Shown: in pieces, positions 41,126 through 49,725 of the stretch
Position numbering within the stretch: the first letter of the stretch is position 1
Layout of the letters: the number at the start of each line of letters is the position of its first letter
NCBI RefSeq assembly: GCF_037479095.1
Contig: NZ_JBBGZW010000001.1
Coordinates: 4,154,001 to 4,218,000, forward strand
From: Pantoea nemavictus
Lineage (GTDB): Bacteria > Pseudomonadota > Gammaproteobacteria > Enterobacterales > Enterobacteriaceae
DNA: 64,000 bases
Reading direction: 5' to 3'
The notes under the pieces: model-generated
What the model was told of the DNA's origin: nothing
The model's input: the letters and a program-made list of their open reading frames with translations, nothing else
Databases searched by the model: none
Program-made: the position numbers and the translations under genes

Positions 41126-42634
41126 ATGACGGCACTACTGGAGTTGCGCGGCATCAGTAAAAGCTTTGGCGCGGTGCGGGCTTTACAGGGCGTGGATCTC
41201 ACCCTGCGCGCCGGTGAAATTCATGCGCTGGCCGGCGAGAACGGCGCGGGTAAATCGACGCTGATGAATATCATTGATGGCATTTTGCGTCCGGACGGCG
41301 GCGAGATATTGCTGGAGGGTAAGGCGGTGACCATCCTTTCGCCGCGCGAAGCGCAACAGCTGGGTATTGGTTTGGTGCATCAGGAAATTGCTTTGTGCCC
41401 GGATATCAGCGTGTACGAAAACATCTGGATGGCGCACGCCGCCAGCCAGCGTGGCGTGCTGATGCCGCATAAAGCGCTGCGTGAAAAGGCCCAACAGGTG
41501 ATGAACCGCCTGGCGCCGATAGCGGTAACCCGCAAGGTCGGCGAGCTCTCCCTGTCGCAGCAGCAACTGGTGGAGATTGCCAAAGCGTTGACGCTCGATT
41601 GCCGCCTGCTGATTCTGGATGAACCCACTGCCGCACTGACCGAACCGGAAGCCCAGACGCTGTTTACCATTGTGCGCCAACTGCAGGCGCAAGGGATCGC
41701 GGTGGTGTATATCAGCCATCGCATGGCGGAAATTTTTGCGCTGTGCCAGCACATCACCATCCTGCGCGATGGCCGCACCGTACACAGTGCGACGCTGCAG
41801 AGTATGACGCCCGATGAGGTGATTACCCGGTTGGTCGGACGTGAACTGTCGCAGCTCTATCCAGATAAACGCCCGGTTAGTGCGGCGTCGCCGTTGCTGG
41901 AAGTGCGCGAACTGGGCGATGGCAAACACTTCCACGATATCCAGTTTGATCTGCGTCCCGGTGAAATTCTCGGTATTGGCGGATTGATGGGCGCCGGACG
42001 CAGTGAAATCGCCCAAGGAATTTGTGGTTTGTTGCCAACCAAACGCGGCGTAATCCGGATTAAAGGCGAAGCGGTAACGCTGCGCAATTACGCCGCCAGC
42101 ATCGCACAGCGCATGGTCTATTTATCGGAAGATCGCAAAGATGCCGGGCTGTTTCTGGCGATGCCAATCGAATGGAATATCTCGGCGCTGGATATCAATG
42201 CGGTGAGTCATCATCGGCTGCTGCTCAGTCCGCGCCGCGAGCGGCAGCAGGCTGAAGCGCTGGCACAGCAGGTGAAACTAAAGCACGGCAAGTTGAGCGA
42301 TCCGGTCTCTTCGCTGTCGGGCGGTAATCAGCAAAAAGTGGCGCTGGCGCGCGTGCTCTCGGTGCAACCGGAAATTGTGTTTCTCGACGAGCCAACGCGC
42401 GGTGTGGATGTCAGCGCCAAGGCGGAAATCTATAGCATTCTCGCCAAACTGGCGGCGAACGGTGTGGGTCTGGTGGTGATTTCGTCGGAGCTGCCTGAGT
42501 TAATTGGCCTGTGCGATCGCATCATCGTGATTCATGAAGGGCGCATCAGCGGCGAAGTGGCCGGTGCAGCCATGACAGAACAGAACCTGATGCGGCTCGC
42601 CGCTGGCATCATTCCCGAAGCGGAGGCCGTATGA
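41126..42634 (+). CDS. Sugar/polyol ABC transporter ATPase (second locus)
   Basis: 502 residues from ATG 41126, where aaagg lies eight bases upstream; a GTG at 41117 overlaps that site and is rejected. Domain 1: Walker A GENGAGKST (about 35-43), LSLSQQQLVEIAKAL, LLILDEPTAALT. Domain 2: GLMGAGRSEI, LSGGNQQKVALARVL, VFLDEPTRGVD. The linker carries LVGRELSQLYPDKRP, typical of RbsA/XylG-like proteins. It overlaps the permease gene by four bases. Powers uptake with the permease at 42631-43626. Confidence 0.92.
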   Translation: MTALLELRGISKSFGAVRALQGVDLTLRAGEIHALAGENGAGKSTLMNIIDGILRPDGGEILLEGKAVTILSPREAQQLGIGLVHQEIALCPDISVYENIWMAHAASQRGVLMPHKALREKAQQVMNRLAPIAVTRKVGELSLSQQQLVEIAKALTLDCRLLILDEPTAALTEPEAQTLFTIVRQLQAQGIAVVYISHRMAEIFALCQHITILRDGRTVHSATLQSMTPDEVITRLVGRELSQLYPDKRPVSAASPLLEVRELGDGKHFHDIQFDLRPGEILGIGGLMGAGRSEIAQGICGLLPTKRGVIRIKGEAVTLRNYAASIAQRMVYLSEDRKDAGLFLAMPIEWNISALDINAVSHHRLLLSPRRERQQAEALAQQVKLKHGKLSDPVSSLSGGNQQKVALARVLSVQPEIVFLDEPTRGVDVSAKAEIYSILAKLAANGVGLVVISSELPELIGLCDRIIVIHEGRISGEVAGAAMTEQNLMRLAAGIIPEAEAV

Positions 42635-43626
42635 CCATGAATACCACCCTGCCCACCCTGCAAAAATCCCGCTGGTCGCTGTTCGGCGGCATACATAAGC
42701 AGCGCGAAGTGGGATTGATTGTCATCATTGCGCTGATCTTCGTGGTGATGAGCTTTACCTCGCCCTACTTTCTCACCTGGGCCAACATGAAGGCGATGCT
42801 GCTGTCGTTTTCCATTGAAGGCATCGTCGTCATCGGCATGACCATTCTGCTGATTGTCGGCGGTATCGATCTCTCCGTTGGTGCGGTGGTTTGTCTTTCA
42901 ATGGTGGTCGCCGGACAGTTGTTCCTGAGCGGCATCGATCCCTGGCTGGCAAGCCTGGGCGGCATTGGCGCGGCGGCGCTGGTCGGTTTGCTGATGGGAT
43001 TAACCGTGACCAAAATCGGCCTCAGCCACTTTATCGCGTCGCTGGCGGCGATGGTGATTGTGCGTGGCCTGTGCATGATTGTGACTCAGGGCACGCCGCT
43101 CTCACTCTTTACTCTGCCCGTGAGTTTCAAATTCATCGGCCAGGGCGCGATCTGGGGCATTCCGTTTGTCATCGTGCTGTTTTTTGTCCTGGTTGCGTTG
43201 TTTGACGTCCTGCTGCGCAAAGCCACTCTTTTTCGCAAAGTCTTTTATACCGGCAGCAACGAACGTGCCGCCGCCTACTCCGGCATCAATATTAATCGCA
43301 TCAAACTGTGGGTCACGGTACTGACCTCAACGCTCGCCGGTGTGGCTGGCATCATCTATATGGCGCGGCTCGGATCTGCCACGCCCACCTTTGGTGTCGG
43401 CATGGAGCTGAATGTTATTGCGGCGGCGGTGATTGGCGGCGCCAGCCTGAAAGGCGGCACCGGATCGATTCTCGGCGCGGTACTGGGTGTGGCGCTGCTG
43501 TCGATTGTTACCAGCTCGCTGATTTTAATTAACGTTTCCGTTTACTGGCAGGAGCTGATCAAAGGTCTCATCCTGCTAGCGGCGGTGTCCATCGATCACT
43601 TACTGAATAAATACCGTGCTGCATAA
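42631..43626 (+). CDS. Sugar/polyol ABC transporter permease (second locus)
   Basis: 331 residues, RbsC type, about eight to ten helices. Signature LLIVGGIDLSVGAVVCLSMV near residue 72, GLMGLTVTKIGLSHFIASLAAM, the polar FYTGSNERAAAYSGININRIKLW loop (here quoted in parts as FYTGSNERAAAYSG and ININRIKLW), and GGASLKGGTGSILGAVLG. Only one permease gene is present, so a homodimer is expected. ATGA overlap with the ATPase gene; the regulator gene follows 13 bases after the stop. Confidence 0.9.
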   Translation: MTMNTTLPTLQKSRWSLFGGIHKQREVGLIVIIALIFVVMSFTSPYFLTWANMKAMLLSFSIEGIVVIGMTILLIVGGIDLSVGAVVCLSMVVAGQLFLSGIDPWLASLGGIGAAALVGLLMGLTVTKIGLSHFIASLAAMVIVRGLCMIVTQGTPLSLFTLPVSFKFIGQGAIWGIPFVIVLFFVLVALFDVLLRKATLFRKVFYTGSNERAAAYSGININRIKLWVTVLTSTLAGVAGIIYMARLGSATPTFGVGMELNVIAAAVIGGASLKGGTGSILGAVLGVALLSIVTSSLILINVSVYWQELIKGLILLAAVSIDHLLNKYRAA

Positions 43627-43639
43627 GGACTTATCGCCC

Positions 43640-44629
43640 ATGGAATTTGCTAGCGAACATCCCGCGTTTCATAGTGCGCGTCAGATTTACCAGGTACTGG
43701 TGATGTATTACCTCGACGGTAAGAAGCAGTCAGATATCGCGGTGGAGACCGGCCTGTCGGTGGCCAGCGTCAATCGGCTGATTCGTCAGGGTAAAGAGAG
43801 CGGTATGGTGGAGATCACCATCAAATCACCGTGGCTGTCGGCGCACCAGCTGGAGAGCGATCTGGCCGCGCTCGGCCAGCTGCAACAGGTGGTGGTCGCG
43901 CCCAACGTGGCGCGCAGCGAGGACCATAGCCTGCAGATGGTTGGCGCGGCGGCGGCAGAGTATCTGCTTTCACGCCTAAAGGATGGTGATGTGATTGCCA
44001 TCACCGGTGGCAAAGGCGTCAGCGCGTTAGTTGACGCCCTGCAGCCGACGCGAAAGTACGACGTGCAGGTGGTGCCTGCCCTGGGCTGCGTGCAAGGCAA
44101 ACACTACACCGATGTTAATCATGTGGCATCGGAAATGGCCGCGCGGCTTGGCGGGCACGCCTGGCAGATCCACGCCCCGCTGTTTACCGATTCTGCCGAC
44201 GAACGCGACATGCTGATGGGCATCAGCGCCGTCGAACAGGTGCTGGATAAAGCGCGCAATGCCACGCTGGCGGTGGTGGGATTAGGATCGATTCATAGCG
44301 ACAGTTCCAGCTATTACGATCTCAACCTGGCGGCACGCCACGCTTCGGCCAGCATCGAAACCAGCGGTGCGCGCAGTGAACTGTTAGCCTGGCTGCTGGA
44401 TGCCAACGGCCAGCCCGCCCCGTTTGACGCCAACCGTCGTTTAGTCGGACTGACCTTGCCCGAACTGCAGCGCATTCCCTTTTCCATGGCCGTGGTGGCC
44501 GGGCGTGACAAAGTCGACCCGATTCACTGCGCCCTGCACGGTCAGTGGCTGCAAGGGATAGTCACTGATGAATCCACTGCGGCTGGCGTACTGGAACTGG
44601 CCATCAGCCGAGGAGCGAACCATGAGTAA
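43640..44629 (+). CDS. SorC-family sugar-binding transcriptional regulator (second locus)
   Basis: 329 residues from ATG 43640 (aagga ten bases ahead; an in-frame GTG at 43616 inside the permease gene is less likely). HTH: QVLVMYYLDGKKQSDIAVETGLSVASVNRLIRQG, seen as KKQSDIAVETGLSVASVNRL. Effector domain: YLLSRLKDGDVIAITGGKGVSALV, VVPALGCVQGKHYTDVNHVASEM, LAVVGLGSIHSDSSS and a C-terminal GQWLQGIVTDESTAAGVLEL. LsrR and DeoR-like SorC proteins bind phosphorylated sugars, so the kinase product is the plausible inducer. Placed in mid-operon, overlapping the dehydrogenase gene by eight bases. Confidence 0.87.
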   Translation: MEFASEHPAFHSARQIYQVLVMYYLDGKKQSDIAVETGLSVASVNRLIRQGKESGMVEITIKSPWLSAHQLESDLAALGQLQQVVVAPNVARSEDHSLQMVGAAAAEYLLSRLKDGDVIAITGGKGVSALVDALQPTRKYDVQVVPALGCVQGKHYTDVNHVASEMAARLGGHAWQIHAPLFTDSADERDMLMGISAVEQVLDKARNATLAVVGLGSIHSDSSSYYDLNLAARHASASIETSGARSELLAWLLDANGQPAPFDANRRLVGLTLPELQRIPFSMAVVAGRDKVDPIHCALHGQWLQGIVTDESTAAGVLELAISRGANHE

Positions 44630-46376
44630 TAGGCAAACGCGCGAACAGCGTCTGAGCGCCCTGCGCCAGCGGTCTTCCACGCCGGTGTTGATTGTCGGCG
44701 GCGGCATTAACGGCATCAGTACCTTCCGTGAACTGGCGCTGCAAGGTATTCCGGCGATTCTGGTGGAGAAAGGCGACTGGTGCCAGGCGGCCAGCGGTGC
44801 GCTGTCGCGCATGATCCACGGTGGATTGCGTTATCTGGAAACCGGCGAGTTTACGCTGGTGAAAGAGTCGGTCACCGAGCGCGATCGCCTGTTAAAAAAT
44901 GCCTCGCACTATGTCTTTCCGCTGCGCACCACGGTGCCGATCGACAATCTCGCGGGGGGGTTAATCAACGCCACGCGCCGCTTTCTGCGACTCAGTGATA
45001 AACCAGCGCGGCGCGGTGCATTGCTGATTAAAACCGGGCTCAGCCTGTACGACATCTACACCCGCCAGTATGGTTCGATGCCGAAGCATCAGGTGCGTAA
45101 TGAAGCCGCCACGCGCGATCGCTGGCCGGGATTCGCGCCCTGGGTGAAATACAGCGCCAGTTACTACGATGCGTGGATCAGCGCGCCGGAACGTCTGGGA
45201 TTTGAGCTAATTGATGATGCCGAAAAGGCGTGTCCGGATGCGCTGGCGCTCAACTATCTGCAGCTGGTCAGCGCCGAGGGTGAAACCGTGGTGTTGCAGG
45301 ATGCGCTGAGCGGCGAGCGCTTTCGCCTGCAACCGCATGTGCTGGTGAATGCCGGTGGCGCGTGGATCGATCGGCTCAATCAACGACTCTCTTCTCGCGA
45401 CGACCTGCCGAAGCTGATTGGCGGCACCAAAGGATCGCATCTGATCCTCGATCATCCTGAGCTGCTGCATATGCTGGATGGCGAAATGGTCTACTTCGAA
45501 AATCAGGAAGGCCGGGTCTGCATCATGTTCCCGTGGTTCGGCAAGGTGCTGGTGGGTTCAACCGATATCCGCGTTGATGATCCTGATGCGGTGGTGTGCG
45601 AAGAAGATGAAAAGGCCTATATCCTCGACTCGCTGCGCTTCGTTTTTCCGCAGGTTGAAGTGCCTGATTCAGCCATTGTTTACACCTTCTGCGGCGTGCG
45701 TCCGCTGCCTGCCAGCGATGCCAAACTCAACGGCCAAATCTCGCGTAATCACTCAATAGTGATGCTGCCGCCCGACGTCAATCGCGCCTGGAGCACGCTG
45801 TGTCTGGTGGGCGGCAAATGGACCACTTTCCGCCAGTTCGGTGAAGAAGCGGCGGATCGGGTGTTACGTCTGCTGGGGGAAAAGCGCCAGCTCTCCAGCG
45901 GCGAGGTGCCGATTGGCGGTGGCCGTGACTTCCCGCAACCTTCAGAGCAAACGCCGTGGCTGGCTCAACTGGCGCAGCGTTTTACCGTGCCGCTGCCGCG
46001 CGTCAGGCAGTTGGCTAAACGCTACGGTAGCCGCGCCCTGCCGCTGCTGGCGCTGATTCAGCAGCACGGCGAGCAACCGCTGCAGCATCATGCGGCGTAC
46101 AGCGACCTCGAACTGCGCTATCTGATTGAGCACGAGCAGGTGTGCCAGTTGGAAGATCTGCTGGTGCGCCGCACCTCGCTGGCGATTTGCGGTGAACTCA
46201 ACGCGCCGCTGGTGCAGGAAATTGCCCAGTTAATGGCGACCAGGCTGGGCTGGAGCGACACCGAACGCGCGCAGCAGCTGCAACGCGGCTGTGACAATCT
46301 GGCGCGTTTACACGGCCTCACCGGTCTTTACCCCACCGTTTTTCAGGAGGAAACACCCCATGTCAGTCACCAATAA
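44622..46376 (+). CDS. FAD-dependent polyol-phosphate dehydrogenase, GlpD/GlpA-like (second locus)
   Basis: 584 residues from ATG 44622, with aggag ahead. N-terminal TPVLIVGGGINGISTFREL is the FAD dinucleotide motif; ASGALSRMIHGGLRYLETGEF, VNAGGAWIDRLN, LIGGTKGSHLILDHP, VLVGSTDIRVDDPD, FCGVRPLPASDA and LVGGKWTTFRQFGEEAAD follow the glycerol-3-phosphate dehydrogenase pattern. It is about 75 residues longer than the EryB-like protein at 32290. The insertions include LINATRRFLRLSDKP and a long C-terminal cap, more like the 550-600-residue class than GlpD. It should oxidise a polyol phosphate to a ketose phosphate and pass electrons to quinone. Substrate unknown; the context predicts a ketose-1-phosphate product for the adjacent aldolase. 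Confidence 0.85.
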   Translation: MSNRQTREQRLSALRQRSSTPVLIVGGGINGISTFRELALQGIPAILVEKGDWCQAASGALSRMIHGGLRYLETGEFTLVKESVTERDRLLKNASHYVFPLRTTVPIDNLAGGLINATRRFLRLSDKPARRGALLIKTGLSLYDIYTRQYGSMPKHQVRNEAATRDRWPGFAPWVKYSASYYDAWISAPERLGFELIDDAEKACPDALALNYLQLVSAEGETVVLQDALSGERFRLQPHVLVNAGGAWIDRLNQRLSSRDDLPKLIGGTKGSHLILDHPELLHMLDGEMVYFENQEGRVCIMFPWFGKVLVGSTDIRVDDPDAVVCEEDEKAYILDSLRFVFPQVEVPDSAIVYTFCGVRPLPASDAKLNGQISRNHSIVMLPPDVNRAWSTLCLVGGKWTTFRQFGEEAADRVLRLLGEKRQLSSGEVPIGGGRDFPQPSEQTPWLAQLAQRFTVPLPRVRQLAKRYGSRALPLLALIQQHGEQPLQHHAAYSDLELRYLIEHEQVCQLEDLLVRRTSLAICGELNAPLVQEIAQLMATRLGWSDTERAQQLQRGCDNLARLHGLTGLYPTVFQEETPHVSHQ

Positions 46377-47199
46377 AGTGCGCATGCATCGCCTGTTGCA
46401 ACACGGCAAATGTCTGGATGTGGCGATCGATCATGGCATCGCCAACGAGCCGGATTTTCTTATCGGGCTGGAGAATATCGAGGCAGTGATGGATAACCTG
46501 ATCGCCGCACAGCCGGATGCGATTCAGGTGAATTACGGCCAGGCCGATTTGCTGCAGCGCGTCGCCGGGCGCAAACCGGCGCTGGTGATGCGCACCGATG
46601 TTGGCAACGCCTACAACGCCGCGCGTCATCGTGAAATGTGGGCGGTGCTGCACAATCCCGATGAGCCGATTCTCGCCGCGCTGCAGATGGACGCCGCTGC
46701 GGTGGTGGTGAATCTCTATCTGATCCCCGATGAGCCGGGTATTTTCCGCATGTGCGTCGAGAATATTGGCCGCCTGCGTCAGGCGTGCGATCGCTATGGC
46801 ATGCCGCTGATGATTGAACCGCTGGTAATGGCGCCCGCCGGGCAAGGCGCGGCGTATGGATCCCTTGGCGATGTGGAGAAGATTGTGCCGCTGGTGCGCC
46901 TGGCGCGTGAGCTGGGTGCGGATATCATCAAAGCCGATCCCACCGAACACGTGGAAGATTTCCATCGCGTGGTCGAAGCGGCGCGCTGCCCCACGCTGGT
47001 ACGCGGCGGTGGCAAAGGCGAGCTGGCGGGCGTGCTGGCAAAAAGCGCCGCGCTGATGGCGCAAGGTGCCAGCGGCATGGTGTATGGCCGCAACGTTTAT
47101 CAGCACGATAATCCGTCACGCGTGGTGAAAGCGCTGATGGCGATTATTCATCAGGGTGCCAGCGGCCCGGACGCACTGGAAATCTATCAGCAGGGTTAA
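46360..47199 (+). CDS. Class I aldolase, DhnA/LsrF type (second locus)
   Basis: 279 residues from ATG 46360, with caggagg ahead; it overlaps the dehydrogenase gene by 17 bases. TIM barrel of the DeoC/FbaB/LacD group: CLDVAIDHGIANEPDFLIGL opens the barrel (quoted as DVAIDHGIANEP), PLMIEPLVMAPAGQGA, ADIIKADPTEHVEDF with the candidate Schiff-base Lys in IIKADPT, TLVRGGGKGEL and GASGMVYGRNVYQ at the phosphate-binding end. LsrF, FbaB and related enzymes act on ketose phosphates or on phospho-AI-2. Here, after a kinase and a dehydrogenase, retro-aldol cleavage to dihydroxyacetone phosphate plus an aldehyde is the natural inference. Confidence 0.85.
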   Translation: MSVTNKVRMHRLLQHGKCLDVAIDHGIANEPDFLIGLENIEAVMDNLIAAQPDAIQVNYGQADLLQRVAGRKPALVMRTDVGNAYNAARHREMWAVLHNPDEPILAALQMDAAAVVVNLYLIPDEPGIFRMCVENIGRLRQACDRYGMPLMIEPLVMAPAGQGAAYGSLGDVEKIVPLVRLARELGADIIKADPTEHVEDFHRVVEAARCPTLVRGGGKGELAGVLAKSAALMAQGASGMVYGRNVYQHDNPSRVVKALMAIIHQGASGPDALEIYQQG

Positions 47200-47259
47200 G
47201 CCTTACCTGCACCGGCGCTTAAGCGGTGCGCCGTCTTCGCGAATGGAACGGAGTCGGAT

Positions 47260-48744
47260 ATGAAGATAGTCGGTATTGATGCCGGAAACACCATGATCAA
47301 AGCGGTGCTGTTTGATCTCAGCGGGCGCGTATTGTCCGTTGCCGAGTGCGCTGGCGAAACGCATCGGCCGCAGGAAGGTTACGCCGAACGGCCGGTCGCG
47401 GATATCTGGCATGGCGTTAGCGATGCCGTGAGCCGCTGTTTGCAACAGGCAGGAACGCCAGCGAGTGATGTGATCGCGGTGGGCGCTGCCGGCCACGGCA
47501 ACGGCTTGTACGCGCTGGATAAACAGCAGCAGCCGCTGTTTGGTATTCAGTCTATCGATCATCGCGCCAGTGAAACGGTGCAGGCGCTGGAAAGCAGCGG
47601 CGCAGACCAGCGCATATACCAGATTTCACTGCAAAAACCCTGGCCCGCGGCCACGCCGGTTTTGATTAGCTGGATCAAGCAGCATCAGCCCGAACGCTGG
47701 GCGCAGATCGGCCATTTACTCTGCGCCAAAGACGTTATCGCCCATTTCCTCAGTGGTGCCATTAGCGCAGATTTTTCGGATGCCGCCGGCGCCGGTTTGA
47801 TTGATTATCGCCAACGGGGTTACAGCCGTGAACTGCTGGCGCTGTACGGCATCGAAGATGCCCTCGCTCTGTTACCCGCACTGCGTGAATCTTGTGAGGT
47901 GGTCGGCCATGTCACCGCACGGGCAGCTCAGCTCACCGGTTTACCCGCCGGCATTCCGGTGGTGGCCGGTATTTTCGATGTGGTGGCCAGCGCGGTGGGT
48001 TCGGGCGTGGTTAACAGCGGCGAAGCATCGATTGTGGCAGGCACCTGGAGCATCAATCAGGTGGTGGTGGATAAACCTGATTATCTGCGTCCGGTGTTTA
48101 TGAATTCGATTATTGAAACGGATCGCTATATGGCGATTGAAGCCAGCGCCACGTCCGCGGCCAATCTGGACTGGTTCCTGCGTGAATTCGACGACGGTCG
48201 CAGCGGTCAGGGCGCCGCGCGCAGCAGCGATATTGTGGCCCACGTACAACCGAATGCGCAGCTGCCGCTCTATCATCCTTACCTCTATTCCGGGCGCAAA
48301 TCGGAACCGGCAAAAGCCGGATTTTACGGTCTTGGCGGCTGGCATACGCGTGCCGATATGCTGTTCGCGTTATTTGAAGGCGTGACCTTTGCGCATCGGG
48401 CGCATATCGATCGCTTGCGTGCGGCCGGCATTCCGTTTACCCATGCGATTTTGTCCGGCGGCGCGGCGCGCAGCTGTATCTGGCCGCAGATGTTTGCCGA
48501 TGTGTTGGGCATTCCTATCCGCGTGGCAGAGTGCAAAGAGACCGGTGCGCTGGGCGCCGCCTTGTGTGCCGGGGTGGGCGTCGGCGCATGGCGTAATCTC
48601 GCCGCAGCCGCGCAGCAGGCGGTGCAGATCAATCCTGGCGAACTGCTGCCGCGTGCGGAACGTTTTGCGTTCCATGACTCGCGCTATCGGGTGTTTAAAA
48701 AGCTGGAGCTGGCAATGCGCGAGATGTGGCAGGAAGCCAGTTGA
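47260..48744 (+). CDS. FGGY-family carbohydrate kinase, LyxK-like (second locus)
   Basis: 494 residues. N-terminal phosphate motif MKIVGIDAGNTMIKAVLFD, then GAAGHGNGLYALD, WIKQHQPERWAQIG, GIPVVAGIFDVVASAVGSGVV, IVAGTWSINQVV, the substrate-domain SATSAANLDWFLREF and the C-terminal LSGGAARSCIWPQMFADVLG and KETGALGAALCAGVGVG. Length and these motifs are closest to L-xylulose kinase LyxK and its relatives rather than to glycerol kinase. It would phosphorylate the imported compound in the cytoplasm, supplying the dehydrogenase encoded upstream. Start at 47260 with ggag upstream; 60 bases after the aldolase stop. Last gene of the catabolic operon. Confidence 0.85.
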   Translation: MKIVGIDAGNTMIKAVLFDLSGRVLSVAECAGETHRPQEGYAERPVADIWHGVSDAVSRCLQQAGTPASDVIAVGAAGHGNGLYALDKQQQPLFGIQSIDHRASETVQALESSGADQRIYQISLQKPWPAATPVLISWIKQHQPERWAQIGHLLCAKDVIAHFLSGAISADFSDAAGAGLIDYRQRGYSRELLALYGIEDALALLPALRESCEVVGHVTARAAQLTGLPAGIPVVAGIFDVVASAVGSGVVNSGEASIVAGTWSINQVVVDKPDYLRPVFMNSIIETDRYMAIEASATSAANLDWFLREFDDGRSGQGAARSSDIVAHVQPNAQLPLYHPYLYSGRKSEPAKAGFYGLGGWHTRADMLFALFEGVTFAHRAHIDRLRAAGIPFTHAILSGGAARSCIWPQMFADVLGIPIRVAECKETGALGAALCAGVGVGAWRNLAAAAQQAVQINPGELLPRAERFAFHDSRYRVFKKLELAMREMWQEAS

Positions 48745-48809
48745 TTTTACTGGCTAATATGGCCGCTGGCTGCTAATCATGGATGCCTTAACATCATTAG
48801 GGTATCCGC

Positions 48810-49139
48810 ATGCAAATCAATCAGCTTCCTTTTGGCATCACCACCTGGGACGACATCGCACCGGAAACGCATCCCGGCGAACAGGGCTTTGCGCTGTGGC
48901 GTACCCAGCGCTTCGGCGATATTCGCGTGCGCATGGTCGAGTATTCAGCGGGGTATCTGGCGGATCACTGGTGCAGTAAAGGACATATTTTGCTGTGCCT
49001 GCAGGGTGAAATGGTGACCGAGCTGGATGATGGACGCACCTTCACCTTAACCGCTGGCGTCAGTTACCAGGTTGCGGACAATGCGGAAGCACATCGCTCT
49101 TCAACGACTCAGGGCGCAACGTTATTTATTGTGGATTAA
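48810..49139 (+). CDS. DHCW-motif cupin fold protein
   Basis: 109 residues, a single cupin domain with the namesake motif seen as ADHWCSKGHILLCLQGE (His, Trp and Cys in DHWC at about 52-55). The opening with TWDDIAPETHPGEQG and FGDIRVRMVEYSAGYLADHW is typical of the small DHCW cupins. Metal-binding His residues are mostly replaced, so an enzymatic role is uncertain. It lies 65 bases beyond the kinase gene in the same direction, so it could be the tail of the polyol operon or independent. No catalytic function can be assigned. Confidence 0.8.
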   Translation: MQINQLPFGITTWDDIAPETHPGEQGFALWRTQRFGDIRVRMVEYSAGYLADHWCSKGHILLCLQGEMVTELDDGRTFTLTAGVSYQVADNAEAHRSSTTQGATLFIVD

Positions 49140-49197
49140 TCGCCGTTTATTTTTACGCGTGGACAAAAAATGACAACCTCTGTGCAGTGCTGTACAC

Positions 49198-49226
49198 TTG
49201 AACTATCAAAATGTTCAAATGAACAT
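49198..49226. promoter_or_regulatory. Overlapping inverted repeats upstream of the Xre/RES operon
   Basis: ATGTTCA-AA-TGAACAT (49211-49226) is a perfect palindrome, and TTGAAC (49198-49203) pairs with GTTCAA (49213-49218). They end 17 bases before the antitoxin ATG, next to a strong ribosome site (aggagg), and are suited to autorepression by the Xre antitoxin. Confidence 0.55.
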
Positions 49227-49242
49227 TGCATAGGAGGTTGTT

Positions 49243-49725
49243 ATGACAACTGCATCCCCTTTCCATCACGGCAATGCCGCGCGCGTCTTTGACCCGACGC
49301 TGATCCAGCACGTCCATCAATCCTTTATGGATCAGATGGGCTTGCCACGCAATCCGCTGAAAGCACACCAGCTGATAACCGAGGGCCTGGATGTCGCTAT
49401 TGTTGAACGCGCTGCCACGGTGCTCAAAGCGACGCCGCTCGACGTTGCCCAAATGGTTTCAATCGATCGCAATACCTATCGTCGTCGCGAGAAAGCCGGT
49501 TCGCAGCTCTCCGTCGAGCAAGGCGCGCGGGTTTATCAGGTGTTCGAAATTCTGGATGCTGTACTGCAATTGTTTGCGGGCGACGTTGACGCCGCGATGC
49601 ACTGGATGTATCAACCTGCACTGGCACTGGATAATGCCTTGCCCATGGATATGCTCAGCACGCCCGCAGGGTGTGATGCGGTGTTAACGCTGATTGGCCG
49701 TCTGGAACACGGAGTGATTGTGTAA
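49243..49725 (+). CDS. Xre/MbcA/ParS-family antitoxin
   Basis: 160 residues. The N-terminal region has the Xre-like HTH (VERAATVLKATPLDVAQMVSIDRNTYRRREKAG, seen as ATPLDVAQMVSIDRNTYRRR), and the C-terminal DUF2384 domain follows: LSVEQGARVYQVFEILDAVLQLFAGDVDAAMHWM (shown as EQGARVYQVFEIL), then QPALALDNALPMDMLSTPAG, the conserved piece that inserts into the toxin active site. The gene ends one base into the RES toxin start (TAATG). Strong aggagg ribosome site ahead of ATG 49243. Confidence 0.88.
   Translation: MTTASPFHHGNAARVFDPTLIQHVHQSFMDQMGLPRNPLKAHQLITEGLDVAIVERAATVLKATPLDVAQMVSIDRNTYRRREKAGSQLSVEQGARVYQVFEILDAVLQLFAGDVDAAMHWMYQPALALDNALPMDMLSTPAGCDAVLTLIGRLEHGVIV

Noticed and set aside
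41183..42016. Minus-strand frame of 277 codons opposite the second ATPase gene
   Set aside because: Antisense shadow of a canonical ABC ATPase; no ribosome site or domain.
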